A stretch of 64,000 bases of DNA from Cryomorphaceae bacterium (GTDB taxonomy: Bacteria > Bacteroidota > Bacteroidia > Flavobacteriales > Flavobacteriaceae). This document shows positions 20,834 to 30,239 of the stretch, one piece after another. Where the stretch lies: the NCBI GenBank assembly GCA_003331875.1, contig QOQA01000001.1, positions 1 through 64,000 on the forward strand, given 5' to 3'. Position 1 is the first letter of the stretch. Each line of letters opens with the position of its first letter. The translations under genes and the position numbers were made by a program. Under the pieces are notes generated by a model. The model had not been told where the DNA came from. It ran no database searches and was given only the letters and a program-made list of their open reading frames with translations.

Positions 20834-22143
20834 TGAGCTCTTTTGAGGTAATTGGTGGAAAAAAATTATCCGGCACCATTCATCCACAGGGCGCCAAAAA
20901 TGAAGCCTTACAAATTATTTGCGCTGTTTTATTATCAAATGAAAGGATAATAATAAGAAATGTTCCAGATATAATTGATGTAAACAAACTTATTGATTTA
21001 TTAAAATCACTCGGCGTCAAGGTAAAGAAAACCTCAAAAGGCACTTTTGAATTTCAATCAAATGATATTAATTTAAATTATTTGAATTCTGAGGATTTTG
21101 AATTAAAAGGAAAAAGTTTGAGAGGTTCAATAATGATTGTTGGACCATTATTGGCAAGATTTGGTATAGCATCAATTCCCAGGCCAGGAGGAGATAAAAT
21201 TGGTCGAAGAAGACTAGATACTCATTTTGAAAACTTGATCAAATTAGGCGGTAATTTCACATACGATAAGGAAAATAAGAAATATAAAATTGAGAGCAAT
21301 AGATTAAAGGGTTGTAAAATTTTGTTGGACCAACCCTCTGTTACAGGAACAGCTAACATTATTATGTCATCAGTGCTTGCTGATGGAGAAACCACTATAT
21401 ATAATGCCGCATGCGAGCCATATATTCAACAATTGTGTTCAATGTTGAATTCAATGGGAGCTTCAATTAGTGGTATTGGATCTAATTTATTATATATAAA
21501 AGGTGTAGATAAACTTGGAGGTTGTTCACATACTATCCAGCCAGATATTATAGAAATTGGAAGTTGGATTGGATTGGCAGCATTGACAAGAAGTGAATTA
21601 ACTATTAAGAATGTTAATATTGAATCATTAGAACAAATACTTTCAGTTTTTTCAAAAATAGGAGTAAAACATAGCATAAATGGAAATGATATAACAATTC
21701 CAGCTCATAAAAATGGCTATCAAATTCAAAATAATATTGATGGTAGTATACTTACTATTTCAGATGGTCCATGGCCACTCTTCTCCCCTGATTTAATAAG
21801 TATAATTCTTGTAGTTGCTACTCAAGCTAGAGGAAGTGTTTTGATTCATCAAAAAATGTTTGAAAGTCGCTTGTTTTTCGTGGATAAATTAATTGACATG
21901 GGCGCTAAAATTATACTATGTGATCCCCATAGAGCTGTTGTTATTGGTCATAATTTTAAGTCAAGATTAAAAGCTACTAAAATGTCATCACCAGACATTA
22001 GGGCTGGAATATCTTTATTAATTGCAGCTTTATCTGCAAAGGGTACCAGTGTTATTAATAATATTGAGCAAATTGATAGGGGATATGAGATGATTGATGA
22101 TAGACTATCTTCAATAGGAGCAAAGATCAAACGAATTATTTAA
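20833..22143 (+). CDS. murA: UDP-N-acetylglucosamine 1-carboxyvinyltransferase
   Basis: EPSP-synthase-like: GGKKLSGTIHPQGAKNEALQIICA, VLADGETTIYNAACEP. Confidence 0.96.
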   Translation: MSSFEVIGGKKLSGTIHPQGAKNEALQIICAVLLSNERIIIRNVPDIIDVNKLIDLLKSLGVKVKKTSKGTFEFQSNDINLNYLNSEDFELKGKSLRGSIMIVGPLLARFGIASIPRPGGDKIGRRRLDTHFENLIKLGGNFTYDKENKKYKIESNRLKGCKILLDQPSVTGTANIIMSSVLADGETTIYNAACEPYIQQLCSMLNSMGASISGIGSNLLYIKGVDKLGGCSHTIQPDIIEIGSWIGLAALTRSELTIKNVNIESLEQILSVFSKIGVKHSINGNDITIPAHKNGYQIQNNIDGSILTISDGPWPLFSPDLISIILVVATQARGSVLIHQKMFESRLFFVDKLIDMGAKIILCDPHRAVVIGHNFKSRLKATKMSSPDIRAGISLLIAALSAKGTSVINNIEQIDRGYEMIDDRLSSIGAKIKRII

Positions 22144-22405
22144 ACTTATTATTAGAAATATTTCTCTGTCTACTACATTTAAATCTTAAAAACTCCAACC
22201 CCTTTTTTTCACGTACTTTTTGATGTTTTGTATATCTTCCACTAACTCTTTTTCTCCAAAGCTTAAAGCTCGATTGTTTCAAATTTTTCCTCATGATTTT
22301 TATGACTTCACTCTCATCAATTCCAAATTGATTTTTAATGGCATCGAAAGTTGTCCTGTCCTCCCATGCCATTTCAATAATTCGATCAGTCTTGCGAATA
22401 TCCAT
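22136..22405 (-). CDS. TIGR03643/DUF2805 family small protein, HTH-like
   Basis: RIIEMAWEDRTTFDAIKNQFGIDESEVIKIMRKNL...SSFKLWRKRVSGRYTKHQ. Confidence 0.85.
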   Translation of the reverse strand: MDIRKTDRIIEMAWEDRTTFDAIKNQFGIDESEVIKIMRKNLKQSSFKLWRKRVSGRYTKHQKVREKKGLEFLRFKCSRQRNISNNKFK

Positions 22406-23874
22406 TAACTAATTGTTTTAAGATAATTATGAGAAGTAAGAGTAATGCTTTCTTTTTTTTCAGTCTTCATTCTATCATATGTACTTACAAGCATTCGCAT
22501 TCTTGGATTTGTTAAAAAAAAATCTCTTTGCTTGTTAATGAAATTCCAAAAAAGAGAGTCCCAAATAGGACACCAATCACCTTTTTTATAATTACTCATT
22601 TTTAACACATAGCTACTCCCACTGATGTATGGTTTTGTTGACATTAATCCACCATCAGCAAATTGACTCATTCCATAGACATTTGGCACCATTACCCAAT
22701 CATAAGAGTCAATAAATAGTTCCATGAACCATCTGTATACGTAATTAGGATCAAATTCACACAAAAGCATAAAATTCCCAATAATCATCAATCTTTCAAT
22801 GTGATTAGCATAGCCTGATTTATTTATTTTTAAAATTGTATCATCAACAGGTTCTATCCCAGTGGTTCCGTCATAAAATGATGCAGGTATTTTTCTTTTA
22901 AACCCCCAAAAGTTTCTTGTTCTTTCATCACTTCCTTTAGCAATGTAAACACCTCTGATAAACTCTCTCCATCCAATTATTTGTCTTACAAAGCCTTCAC
23001 AAGAATTTAATCTAATATTATGTCTTTTATAAAATTCAACTGATTTAATCATGATTAGTTTTGGATCTATTAATCCTGAATTAATAATGGGAGATAATAG
23101 ACTGTGATTTAAAACAGATTTTTCTTTGACAACAGCATCTTCGTAGGGTCCAAAATCATCATACCTTTCCACTAAAAAAGACTCAAACCAATCATCTGCA
23201 GTTTTAAAATCATATGGATAAATTTTTGAAGAATTTACTTCACCATAATTACTTTCAAAATAATCATCAATATATTTTTTTGCAGATTCAAAATCACTGT
23301 TTTTCTTTACATAATTTACAACTGGTGGATCTTTATCTTTGGGATACTTTTCTCTATTTAAGTCATCATATGTCCATTTTCCTCCTTCAGGATTTCCATC
23401 CACCATTAAAAGGTCAAATTTTGATCTTTGAGATTTATAAAAGCTTGTTTGAAAAAACTTTTTTTTATCAGATCTAAAAAACGAATCAAGTTCAAATTTC
23501 TTAGTTATAAACAATTGATTCTCGTAAATATTAATTTTTACATTATTTTTTGAACATACACTAACAATTCTTTTTTCTAACCAATTATCTTCAGGATCAT
23601 AGATATTTATTGATGTGATAGATTTTTTTTTCTCTAGAAATACTCTAATATCAGAAATGTCATCATAACTATTTATGTACTCTGTATCAATATTTTTTGA
23701 CCTTAAAAAACTTTCATATTTTTTCATGGACATTCTATGAAAGAGTATTTTTTGTTTGTGAAAATTAAAATGATTAAAAAAAAGAAATTCTTCAATTAAG
23801 AAAGTTTTTTTTGAATTATTGATAAATTCACCTTCTCTAAACAGTTGATTTGGAAAAATAATGTTTACCTCCAT
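22405..23874 (-). CDS. Cryptochrome/photolyase-related protein (DPRP / FeS-BCP-like, (6-4) photolyase-related)
   Basis: IIFPNQLF N-terminus, KMSMKKYESFL-type motif, REFIRGVY, ANHIERLMIIGNFMLLCEFDP, NVYGMSQFADGGLMSTKPYISG. Confidence 0.9.
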   Translation of the reverse strand: MEVNIIFPNQLFREGEFINNSKKTFLIEEFLFFNHFNFHKQKILFHRMSMKKYESFLRSKNIDTEYINSYDDISDIRVFLEKKKSITSINIYDPEDNWLEKRIVSVCSKNNVKINIYENQLFITKKFELDSFFRSDKKKFFQTSFYKSQRSKFDLLMVDGNPEGGKWTYDDLNREKYPKDKDPPVVNYVKKNSDFESAKKYIDDYFESNYGEVNSSKIYPYDFKTADDWFESFLVERYDDFGPYEDAVVKEKSVLNHSLLSPIINSGLIDPKLIMIKSVEFYKRHNIRLNSCEGFVRQIIGWREFIRGVYIAKGSDERTRNFWGFKRKIPASFYDGTTGIEPVDDTILKINKSGYANHIERLMIIGNFMLLCEFDPNYVYRWFMELFIDSYDWVMVPNVYGMSQFADGGLMSTKPYISGSSYVLKMSNYKKGDWCPIWDSLFWNFINKQRDFFLTNPRMRMLVSTYDRMKTEKKESITLTSHNYLKTIS

Positions 23875-23876
23875 TT

Positions 23877-25163
23877 CTAACTTACAGCTTCTTTATACGT
23901 TTCTAAGCACCTCTGTCTTGCAAATTTATGGTCAACAATTGGTTCTTCCTTATAATCACTTGGAAGCCATTTTTTAATGTAAGTACCCAGTTTGTCAAAT
24001 TTTTTCTGTTGCTCATATGGATTGAATATTCTAAAATAGGGTGCCGCATCAACACCACATCCAGCAACCCATTGCCAATTCCCAACATTACTAGATTGTT
24101 CATAGTCGAATAACATATCTGAAAAATACTTCTCTCCCAATCTCCAATCAATAAGAAGATGTTTACATAGAAAACTAGCTACAATCATTCTGACTCTATT
24201 ATGCATAAAACCGGTTGAATTTAGCTCATTCATTCCTGCATCTACTATTGGATATCCTGTTTTACCTTCACACCAAAGCTTAAATTCTTCCATATTATTC
24301 CTCCACTTAACTCTCTCATATTTTTCTTTGAATGATATTTTGGTTGTTTTAGGAAAGTGCCAAAGTATTTGCATAAAAAACTCTCGCCAAATTAATTCTT
24401 TCAAAAAGGTTTTGTCAAAAGCTTTATCAGACTGTTTAACCGCCTTCCTTATACTTATATTACCAAATCTAAGAAATACTCCAATTTTAGAGGTATTATC
24501 TAGATAAGGGAAGTTTCTTGTTTCACTGTATTCTTCAATTATTTGTTTGGTAAAACGGAGTTTAGGTGAACTAATAGTATCGTTGCTAAAATTTAATTTA
24601 ACATCATCATGTTCAAAAAAGTCCCTGTCAGTTAAGTTATTTAATAAGTCTTCCGATTTATATTCTTTAACTTTTTCTTTTAAAAACTTTTCCATCCATT
24701 TTCTAGAATATGGTGTATAAACCACGTATGGTTTTCCATCATTCTTAGTAACTTCATCTTGTTCAAAAATCACTTGATCTTTAAAGCCTTTAAAACTTAT
24801 AGAATTCTCTAAGAATAAATTATTTATGGAGTCATCTCTTTTTGTAGCATAAGGCTCATAATCTTTGTTGTAATAAACTGCAGAAATTTTTTTTATTTTT
24901 ATTAATGACTTAAATATTTCTAGAGGTTTTCCCTTGAAAGTGAATATTTTTTTATTTATTTTTTTCAGCTCTAAATTCAATTTTTCTATTGAACGGAAGA
25001 TGTGTTTTAGACGATGATCATTTGTCTTAATCTTATCAATGATGTCACTATCATAAATGAATATTGGTATAACTGAATTAGATTCATTTAATGCTTTATA
25101 AAGAGCGTGGTTATCATCCAGTCTAAGATCTCTTCTAAACCAAAAAATTACTGAATTTCCCAA
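23877..25163 (-). CDS. phrB: Deoxyribodipyrimidine photolyase, class I
   Basis: VIFWFRRDLRLDDN, ELIWREFFMQI, NVGNWQWVAGCGVDAAPYFRIFNP. The ORF track starts at 25199; TTG at 25163 right after the SDR stop gives the canonical N-terminus MGNSVIFWFRRDLRL. Confidence 0.93.
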   Translation of the reverse strand: MGNSVIFWFRRDLRLDDNHALYKALNESNSVIPIFIYDSDIIDKIKTNDHRLKHIFRSIEKLNLELKKINKKIFTFKGKPLEIFKSLIKIKKISAVYYNKDYEPYATKRDDSINNLFLENSISFKGFKDQVIFEQDEVTKNDGKPYVVYTPYSRKWMEKFLKEKVKEYKSEDLLNNLTDRDFFEHDDVKLNFSNDTISSPKLRFTKQIIEEYSETRNFPYLDNTSKIGVFLRFGNISIRKAVKQSDKAFDKTFLKELIWREFFMQILWHFPKTTKISFKEKYERVKWRNNMEEFKLWCEGKTGYPIVDAGMNELNSTGFMHNRVRMIVASFLCKHLLIDWRLGEKYFSDMLFDYEQSSNVGNWQWVAGCGVDAAPYFRIFNPYEQQKKFDKLGTYIKKWLPSDYKEEPIVDHKFARQRCLETYKEAVS

Positions 25164-25164
25164 T

Positions 25165-25854
25165 TTAAGATAGGGTGGAGGTTCCGCCATCAACTCCAAT
25201 AACTTGTCCAGTCATCCAGCTAGATTTTTCTGATAAAAGAAAATTTATTGTTTCTGCAATATCAGTAGAGTTACCAACCCTTTTTAAGGGGTGCTTCTGA
25301 GCAGATTTTTCAATTTTCAAATCATTATTAAGAAATCGATTGGCAAGTGGTGTATCCACAATTGATGGGGCCACAGCATTTACCCTTATTTTGGGTGCAT
25401 ATTCTGCAGCAAGAGATTTAGTCAACCCTTCTATAGCTCCCTTTGAAGCTGAAACACTTGAGTGAAATGGCATACCTCTTTGGACAGCAACAGTGCTCAT
25501 TAAAACTATACTGCTGTAATTTGATGCCATAAGCTTGGGCATCACTGTTTTTAAAACTTTGATCAATGAAATTAAATTAATTTCTAAATCTTGTTTAAAT
25601 GCCTCTATAGAAAGGCCTTTAAAAGGTCTTAAGTTTATGCTTCCAGGAAGGTATACAAATCCATGTATTTCATCAGGGATTAACGAGTTGTCAAACTCAT
25701 CATTTAATGCATCAAATTTTATAAAATTAATATTTTCTGATTGCAGTTGATCATTAGTTCTACATGCAACATACACATTAAAATCTTTGTTTAGTATTTT
25801 GACTAATGGTAGTCCAATTCCATAAGAACCACCAATCATTAGTATATTTTTCAT
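25165..25854 (-). CDS. Short-chain dehydrogenase/reductase-like protein with VxxxK in place of YxxxK
   Basis: GGSYGIG nucleotide-binding motif, LMSTVAVQRGMPFHSSVSASKGAIEGLTKSLAAEYAP, SSWMTGQVIGVDGG. Confidence 0.88.
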   Translation of the reverse strand: MKNILMIGGSYGIGLPLVKILNKDFNVYVACRTNDQLQSENINFIKFDALNDEFDNSLIPDEIHGFVYLPGSINLRPFKGLSIEAFKQDLEINLISLIKVLKTVMPKLMASNYSSIVLMSTVAVQRGMPFHSSVSASKGAIEGLTKSLAAEYAPKIRVNAVAPSIVDTPLANRFLNNDLKIEKSAQKHPLKRVGNSTDIAETINFLLSEKSSWMTGQVIGVDGGTSTLS

Positions 25855-26315
25855 CTTAATTCTCCAAATAATTCGTTTAACTTATTACCTCTGTATTCAA
25901 AAATACGGCCAAGTTTTTTTTTGACTATTAATGAATTCACAATGTAACCTATAATTCCTAAAGGAATTTTGTAGTGAATTACGTCTTCCATCTCAATTCC
26001 ACCATCAATTTCTTTAATAAAATGTTTATGATGCCAAAGAGAGTATGGACCAAACCTTTGCTCATCAACAAAATATTTTTTGTCAGAGACGTGAGTAATT
26101 TCAGTAACCCATTTAAGAGGAACTTTAAACAATGGAGTTACAGTATATTGAATTATTTGACCTGGATATATTTTTTTGTAATCACAATCAATTATATTAA
26201 AATTCATTTCATCCGGAGTTATCTCTTTTAAATTTTTAGGGTCTGATAGGAAATCCCAAGCAGTTTGAACTGTAATTGGGAGCTTTTGTTTGGTGTGAAG
26301 TTTAAAAATTTTCAT
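25851..26315 (-). CDS. SRPBCC (polyketide cyclase/START-like) ligand-binding protein
   Basis: MKIFKLHTKQKLPITVQTAWDFLSDPKNLKEITPDEMNF; ORF track starts at 26345, internal ATG at 26315 preferred. Confidence 0.8.
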   Translation of the reverse strand: MKIFKLHTKQKLPITVQTAWDFLSDPKNLKEITPDEMNFNIIDCDYKKIYPGQIIQYTVTPLFKVPLKWVTEITHVSDKKYFVDEQRFGPYSLWHHKHFIKEIDGGIEMEDVIHYKIPLGIIGYIVNSLIVKKKLGRIFEYRGNKLNELFGELR

Positions 26316-26339
26316 AATATTGAAACATAAACAAAAGTC

Positions 26340-27185
26340 ATGCAAAAATTATTTATTTTATTGTCAATATTTTTAAGCTCTCCTATATTAAATGCACAAC
26401 TCAAATCACCAGTTGCTAGCCCAAGAGCTAACTTGAGCCAGGATATAGGATTGGTCAATATAAGTGTGGATTATTCAAGACCTTCAAAGAAGGGAAGGAC
26501 CATTTTTGGAAATTTGGTCCCATACAACAAAATTTGGAGAACAGGAGCCAATCAAGCTACAACATTTAGTGTTTCGGATGACATTAAAATAAATAATCAA
26601 CTTGTACCAAAAGGTGAATATCATATTTATTCAGTTCCTAGAGAAAAAAGACTTGATTTAATCATATACAATCAAACTGACAATTGGGGTTCCTTAAAAG
26701 AATTTGATGAAAGTCTGATAGTTGCAAGAGTTGTTTCAGATTTTATTGAATTACCATTTTCTGTTGAAACATTCGAGATATCTTTTGATAACATTAGTAA
26801 TAATGGATCAACTATAAATATTATTTGGGATAATAAATTGGCTATTTACTATCTTGATGCTCTCACAAAGGAGAAAATGATTGCAAACATTCAAAGTGTT
26901 TTAATAAAAAATCCAAAGCCAAGTGACTATCAGAAAGCCGCTGTTTACTACTACGAAGAGGATTTAGATAAAGAAAAAGCTTTCGAATGGATTAACAAGG
27001 CTTTTGAGAGTTATAAAGATCCTAAATATTGGCAACTAAGAGTAAAAGCCTTAATATATAACTACTATGGTAAGAAGAAAGAAGCTTTAAAAATTGCAAA
27101 ACAAGGATTAAAACAAGCTGAAAAATCAGGTGTTCCAGATGGATTAAATGCTATGAGCCTATTGGTTGATAGGCTTTCTAAATAG
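26340..27185 (+). CDS. DUF2911 domain protein with signal peptide
   Basis: SPVASPRANLSQDIGLVNISVDYSRPSKKGRTIFGNLVPYNKIWRTGANQATTFSVS. Confidence 0.88.
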   Translation: MQKLFILLSIFLSSPILNAQLKSPVASPRANLSQDIGLVNISVDYSRPSKKGRTIFGNLVPYNKIWRTGANQATTFSVSDDIKINNQLVPKGEYHIYSVPREKRLDLIIYNQTDNWGSLKEFDESLIVARVVSDFIELPFSVETFEISFDNISNNGSTINIIWDNKLAIYYLDALTKEKMIANIQSVLIKNPKPSDYQKAAVYYYEEDLDKEKAFEWINKAFESYKDPKYWQLRVKALIYNYYGKKKEALKIAKQGLKQAEKSGVPDGLNAMSLLVDRLSK

Positions 27186-28829
27186 TGTTTGACGGAAAAG
27201 TATTGATAAAATTATGGTATTGATAGCACCAATAAAATTTAACCATAGATAACCAATATCCAAATTAAAATAAACGATAAAAATTATTGCTTGTGAAATG
27301 CAAGCTGCATAAAAAATAGAATTTCCACCAATTTTCTTAAAAAAGAAAGCTACTAGAAATATACCAAGAACAGTACCGTAGAATATTGAACCAATGATGT
27401 TTACAAGTTGAATCAAATTTTCAAATAATGTCCCAAAACTCGCAAAACTTATTGCTATTAATCCCCAAATCAAAGTAAAAAGTTTTGATGCCATCAAATA
27501 ATGATATTCACTTTTAATTTTTTTATGATTTCTCTTATAGAGGTCAATTGTGGTTGTTGCAGCTAATGCGTTAATTTCTGAAGCTGTTGATGACATTGCC
27601 GCACAGATTATAACAGCAATTAAAAGGCCAATAATTCCTCTTGGGAGATTATTTAGTATGTAGTGAAGGAAAACATAATCTTTATCTAAAACTTCAATAT
27701 TTGGATTATCATTTTCAATTTCCTTATAAATTTTATTTTTTATTTTCTTCTCTTCATTTTGGATTCTGATAATTTTGTTTTTATCAAGCCTTGAGCTCAA
27801 GATGTAATTATCTAAAAGATCTTTTTTTTTGTCCTGTATTATTGAAAACTCATCAAGTAAAATATCATAGTTTTTGTTATTCGATTCCTCAATATAATTT
27901 ACCACTTGTGGGTTAAAATTTACAGGAGCTGAGTTAAATTCATAAAAAATAAATACCATTACACCTAGTAATAGGATAAAAAATTGCATAGGAATTTTAA
28001 AAATTCCATTAAAAATTAATCCTTGTCTTATTTCTTTAATTGATTTACCTGATATATATCTTTGGACCTGACTTTGATCTGTTCCAAAATATGAAAGGGC
28101 CAAGAACAAACCACCTGTTATACCACTCCAAAATGTATATCTACTCTCATAATTAAAAGAAAAGTCCAAAATGTTTAATTTGTTACTAACACGTGAATAA
28201 TTCAAAAACTTATTTAATGTAAAGTTCTCAGGATAGCTTTCTATTAATAAGAAAAAAACAAAAAATAAACCTAAGAATATTACAAACATTTGTTGTTTTT
28301 GAGTAACATTCACTGCCTTTGTACCGCCTGTTATTGTATATATTATAACAAGAAAACCTATAATCAGGTTTAGTATTTTTATATCTATATTTAGTAAGGT
28401 AGAGAGTATTATTGATGGGGCAAAAATTGTTATGCCTGCTGCAAGCCCCCTCTGTATTAAAAATAATATTGCACCTAAAACTCTTGTTTTTTTATCAAAT
28501 CTTTTTTCTAAAAATTCATAAGCCGTGTAAACCTTCAATCTGTGGTATAGAGGCACAAAAAATATACATATGATGATCATTGCCAAGGGAAGTCCAAAAT
28601 AGAACTGAATAAAACCCATACCATCATTGTACGCTTGTCCCGGAGTAGATAAAAAAGTAATTGCACTTGCTTGGGTTGCCATAACTGATAAACCAATAGT
28701 AAACCAGCCTGTTGAGTTATTCGCTTTTAAAAATGATTTAATATTACTGTTTTTCCTAGTTCTATAAGAACCATAAAAAACAATTATTAGTAAAGTTGTG
28801 ATTAAAACTGCCCAGTCTATTATTTCCAT
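27159..28829 (-). CDS. Sodium:solute symporter family protein
   Basis: Multi-TM SSS protein: WFTIGLSVMATQASAITFLSTPGQAYNDGMGF. Confidence 0.9.
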   Translation of the reverse strand: MEIIDWAVLITTLLIIVFYGSYRTRKNSNIKSFLKANNSTGWFTIGLSVMATQASAITFLSTPGQAYNDGMGFIQFYFGLPLAMIIICIFFVPLYHRLKVYTAYEFLEKRFDKKTRVLGAILFLIQRGLAAGITIFAPSIILSTLLNIDIKILNLIIGFLVIIYTITGGTKAVNVTQKQQMFVIFLGLFFVFFLLIESYPENFTLNKFLNYSRVSNKLNILDFSFNYESRYTFWSGITGGLFLALSYFGTDQSQVQRYISGKSIKEIRQGLIFNGIFKIPMQFFILLLGVMVFIFYEFNSAPVNFNPQVVNYIEESNNKNYDILLDEFSIIQDKKKDLLDNYILSSRLDKNKIIRIQNEEKKIKNKIYKEIENDNPNIEVLDKDYVFLHYILNNLPRGIIGLLIAVIICAAMSSTASEINALAATTTIDLYKRNHKKIKSEYHYLMASKLFTLIWGLIAISFASFGTLFENLIQLVNIIGSIFYGTVLGIFLVAFFFKKIGGNSIFYAACISQAIIFIVYFNLDIGYLWLNFIGAINTIILSILFRQTLFRKPINQ

Positions 28830-28911
28830 AATTAAACTAGAAATAAAAAAAATAAAACATATAGGATGTTAAGCATAATTAAAACTGAATATTCCCTCTT
28901 CCAGTCAAACA

Positions 28912-29433
28912 TCATATATTTTTTTGATTATTTTTTATTTTCCAATCACCATTTATTCTTAAAACTTGTTCAATTACATCCCTTACACATCCATCTCCAC
29001 CATTTTTAATAGAAATGTAATCAGCAACTTCTTTAACCTCAGGACATGCATCAGATGGGCATGAAGAAAGACCAACTTCTTTTAGAATATTAATATCGGG
29101 CAGGTCGTCACCCATGAAAAGTGTTTCGTTGATATTCAAATTATTTTCTGATAAAAAATTATCAAAAACTTTTTTCTTATCATCAACACCTAAAAAAATA
29201 TTTTTAACCCCCAGTTTTGACAATCTTTTTCTTACACCCTCGTTATTTCCACCACTTATTACACAAAAGTTATATCCTATGTCAGTTGCAAATTTTACAG
29301 CAATACCATCCTTGGTATTGAATACTCTCATTTCATTGCCATCAGAATCAACAATTATTGATCCATCCGTAAAAACCCCGTCAACATCGAGAATAAAGTT
29401 TTTAATTTTGTGTAATTTTTTCTTATAAATCAT
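28912..29433 (-). CDS. kdsC: HAD-family phosphatase, KdsC-like (3-deoxy-D-manno-octulosonate 8-phosphate phosphatase)
   Basis: FILDVDGVFTDGSI, GDDLPDINILKEVGLSSCPSDACPEV. Confidence 0.85.
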   Translation of the reverse strand: MIYKKKLHKIKNFILDVDGVFTDGSIIVDSDGNEMRVFNTKDGIAVKFATDIGYNFCVISGGNNEGVRKRLSKLGVKNIFLGVDDKKKVFDNFLSENNLNINETLFMGDDLPDINILKEVGLSSCPSDACPEVKEVADYISIKNGGDGCVRDVIEQVLRINGDWKIKNNQKNI

Positions 29434-30178
29434 TTTTTTTTATGCTTTCAGTGATGATTTTATACAAATTTAGGTATTTAGAATTTTCTAGTATTCTTTC
29501 ATGCTTTTTTATTGTCTTTACATCATTTCTAATTGCAGGTCCAGTTTGAGATTCTTTTGATTTATTCTCTTTAAATTTTTGAATTGTCTGATTAGAAATT
29601 GGAATAAAAAAATCTTTATTGAGATTAAATTTATTTATGATTTCATCAGTGATAGAAAGTAAATGATTTGTAAAGTTATTTGCAAACGTAGCTGCAAGAT
29701 GGTAATATAGCCTATCTTTTGAATGAATAACTTTACATGTAGTATTCAATAGCTCACATAATTTCTTTAATTTATCTAAATTTTTTTTTGTATTCGCCTC
29801 AATTAAGACAGGAACGTCCGTAAAGTTTAATTTATTATGAAAATTGAAGGTTTGAAGAGGATAAAAAACACCATAATTTTTATGATTTGATAAAATATTA
29901 ATATTTATTGTTCCTGATGAATGTAAAACCATACCACCGTTTACATTTATTTTTTTGCTAATTTCTTTGATTGAATCATCATTACATAATATAAAATAAA
30001 AATCAGCCTTTCTAAGATTTTCAATTTTGTCTGTGAATTTAATTTTTTCATTGAATAAATTAGTATTTTTTTTTTGTCTAGAATAAATCTCGATTATTCG
30101 AAAATTCTCATTGTTTGAAAATACTTTAGATAGATTATATGATAATTTTCCCGAAGCGATTAATGAAATTGTAATCAT
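29423..30178 (-). CDS. Rossmann-like/DUF2520 domain protein
   Basis: LIASGKLSYNLSKVF, LHSSGTININIL, YGVFYPLQTF, HLAATFANNFTNHLL, GPAIRNDVKTIKKH. Confidence 0.85.
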   Translation of the reverse strand: MITISLIASGKLSYNLSKVFSNNENFRIIEIYSRQKKNTNLFNEKIKFTDKIENLRKADFYFILCNDDSIKEISKKINVNGGMVLHSSGTININILSNHKNYGVFYPLQTFNFHNKLNFTDVPVLIEANTKKNLDKLKKLCELLNTTCKVIHSKDRLYYHLAATFANNFTNHLLSITDEIINKFNLNKDFFIPISNQTIQKFKENKSKESQTGPAIRNDVKTIKKHERILENSKYLNLYKIITESIKKNDL

Positions 30179-30239
30179 AATTAATGTTTAAATTACGATA
30201 AATGATTTGAATGTTTTTATTAGGTTTGCAAAAAAAATT

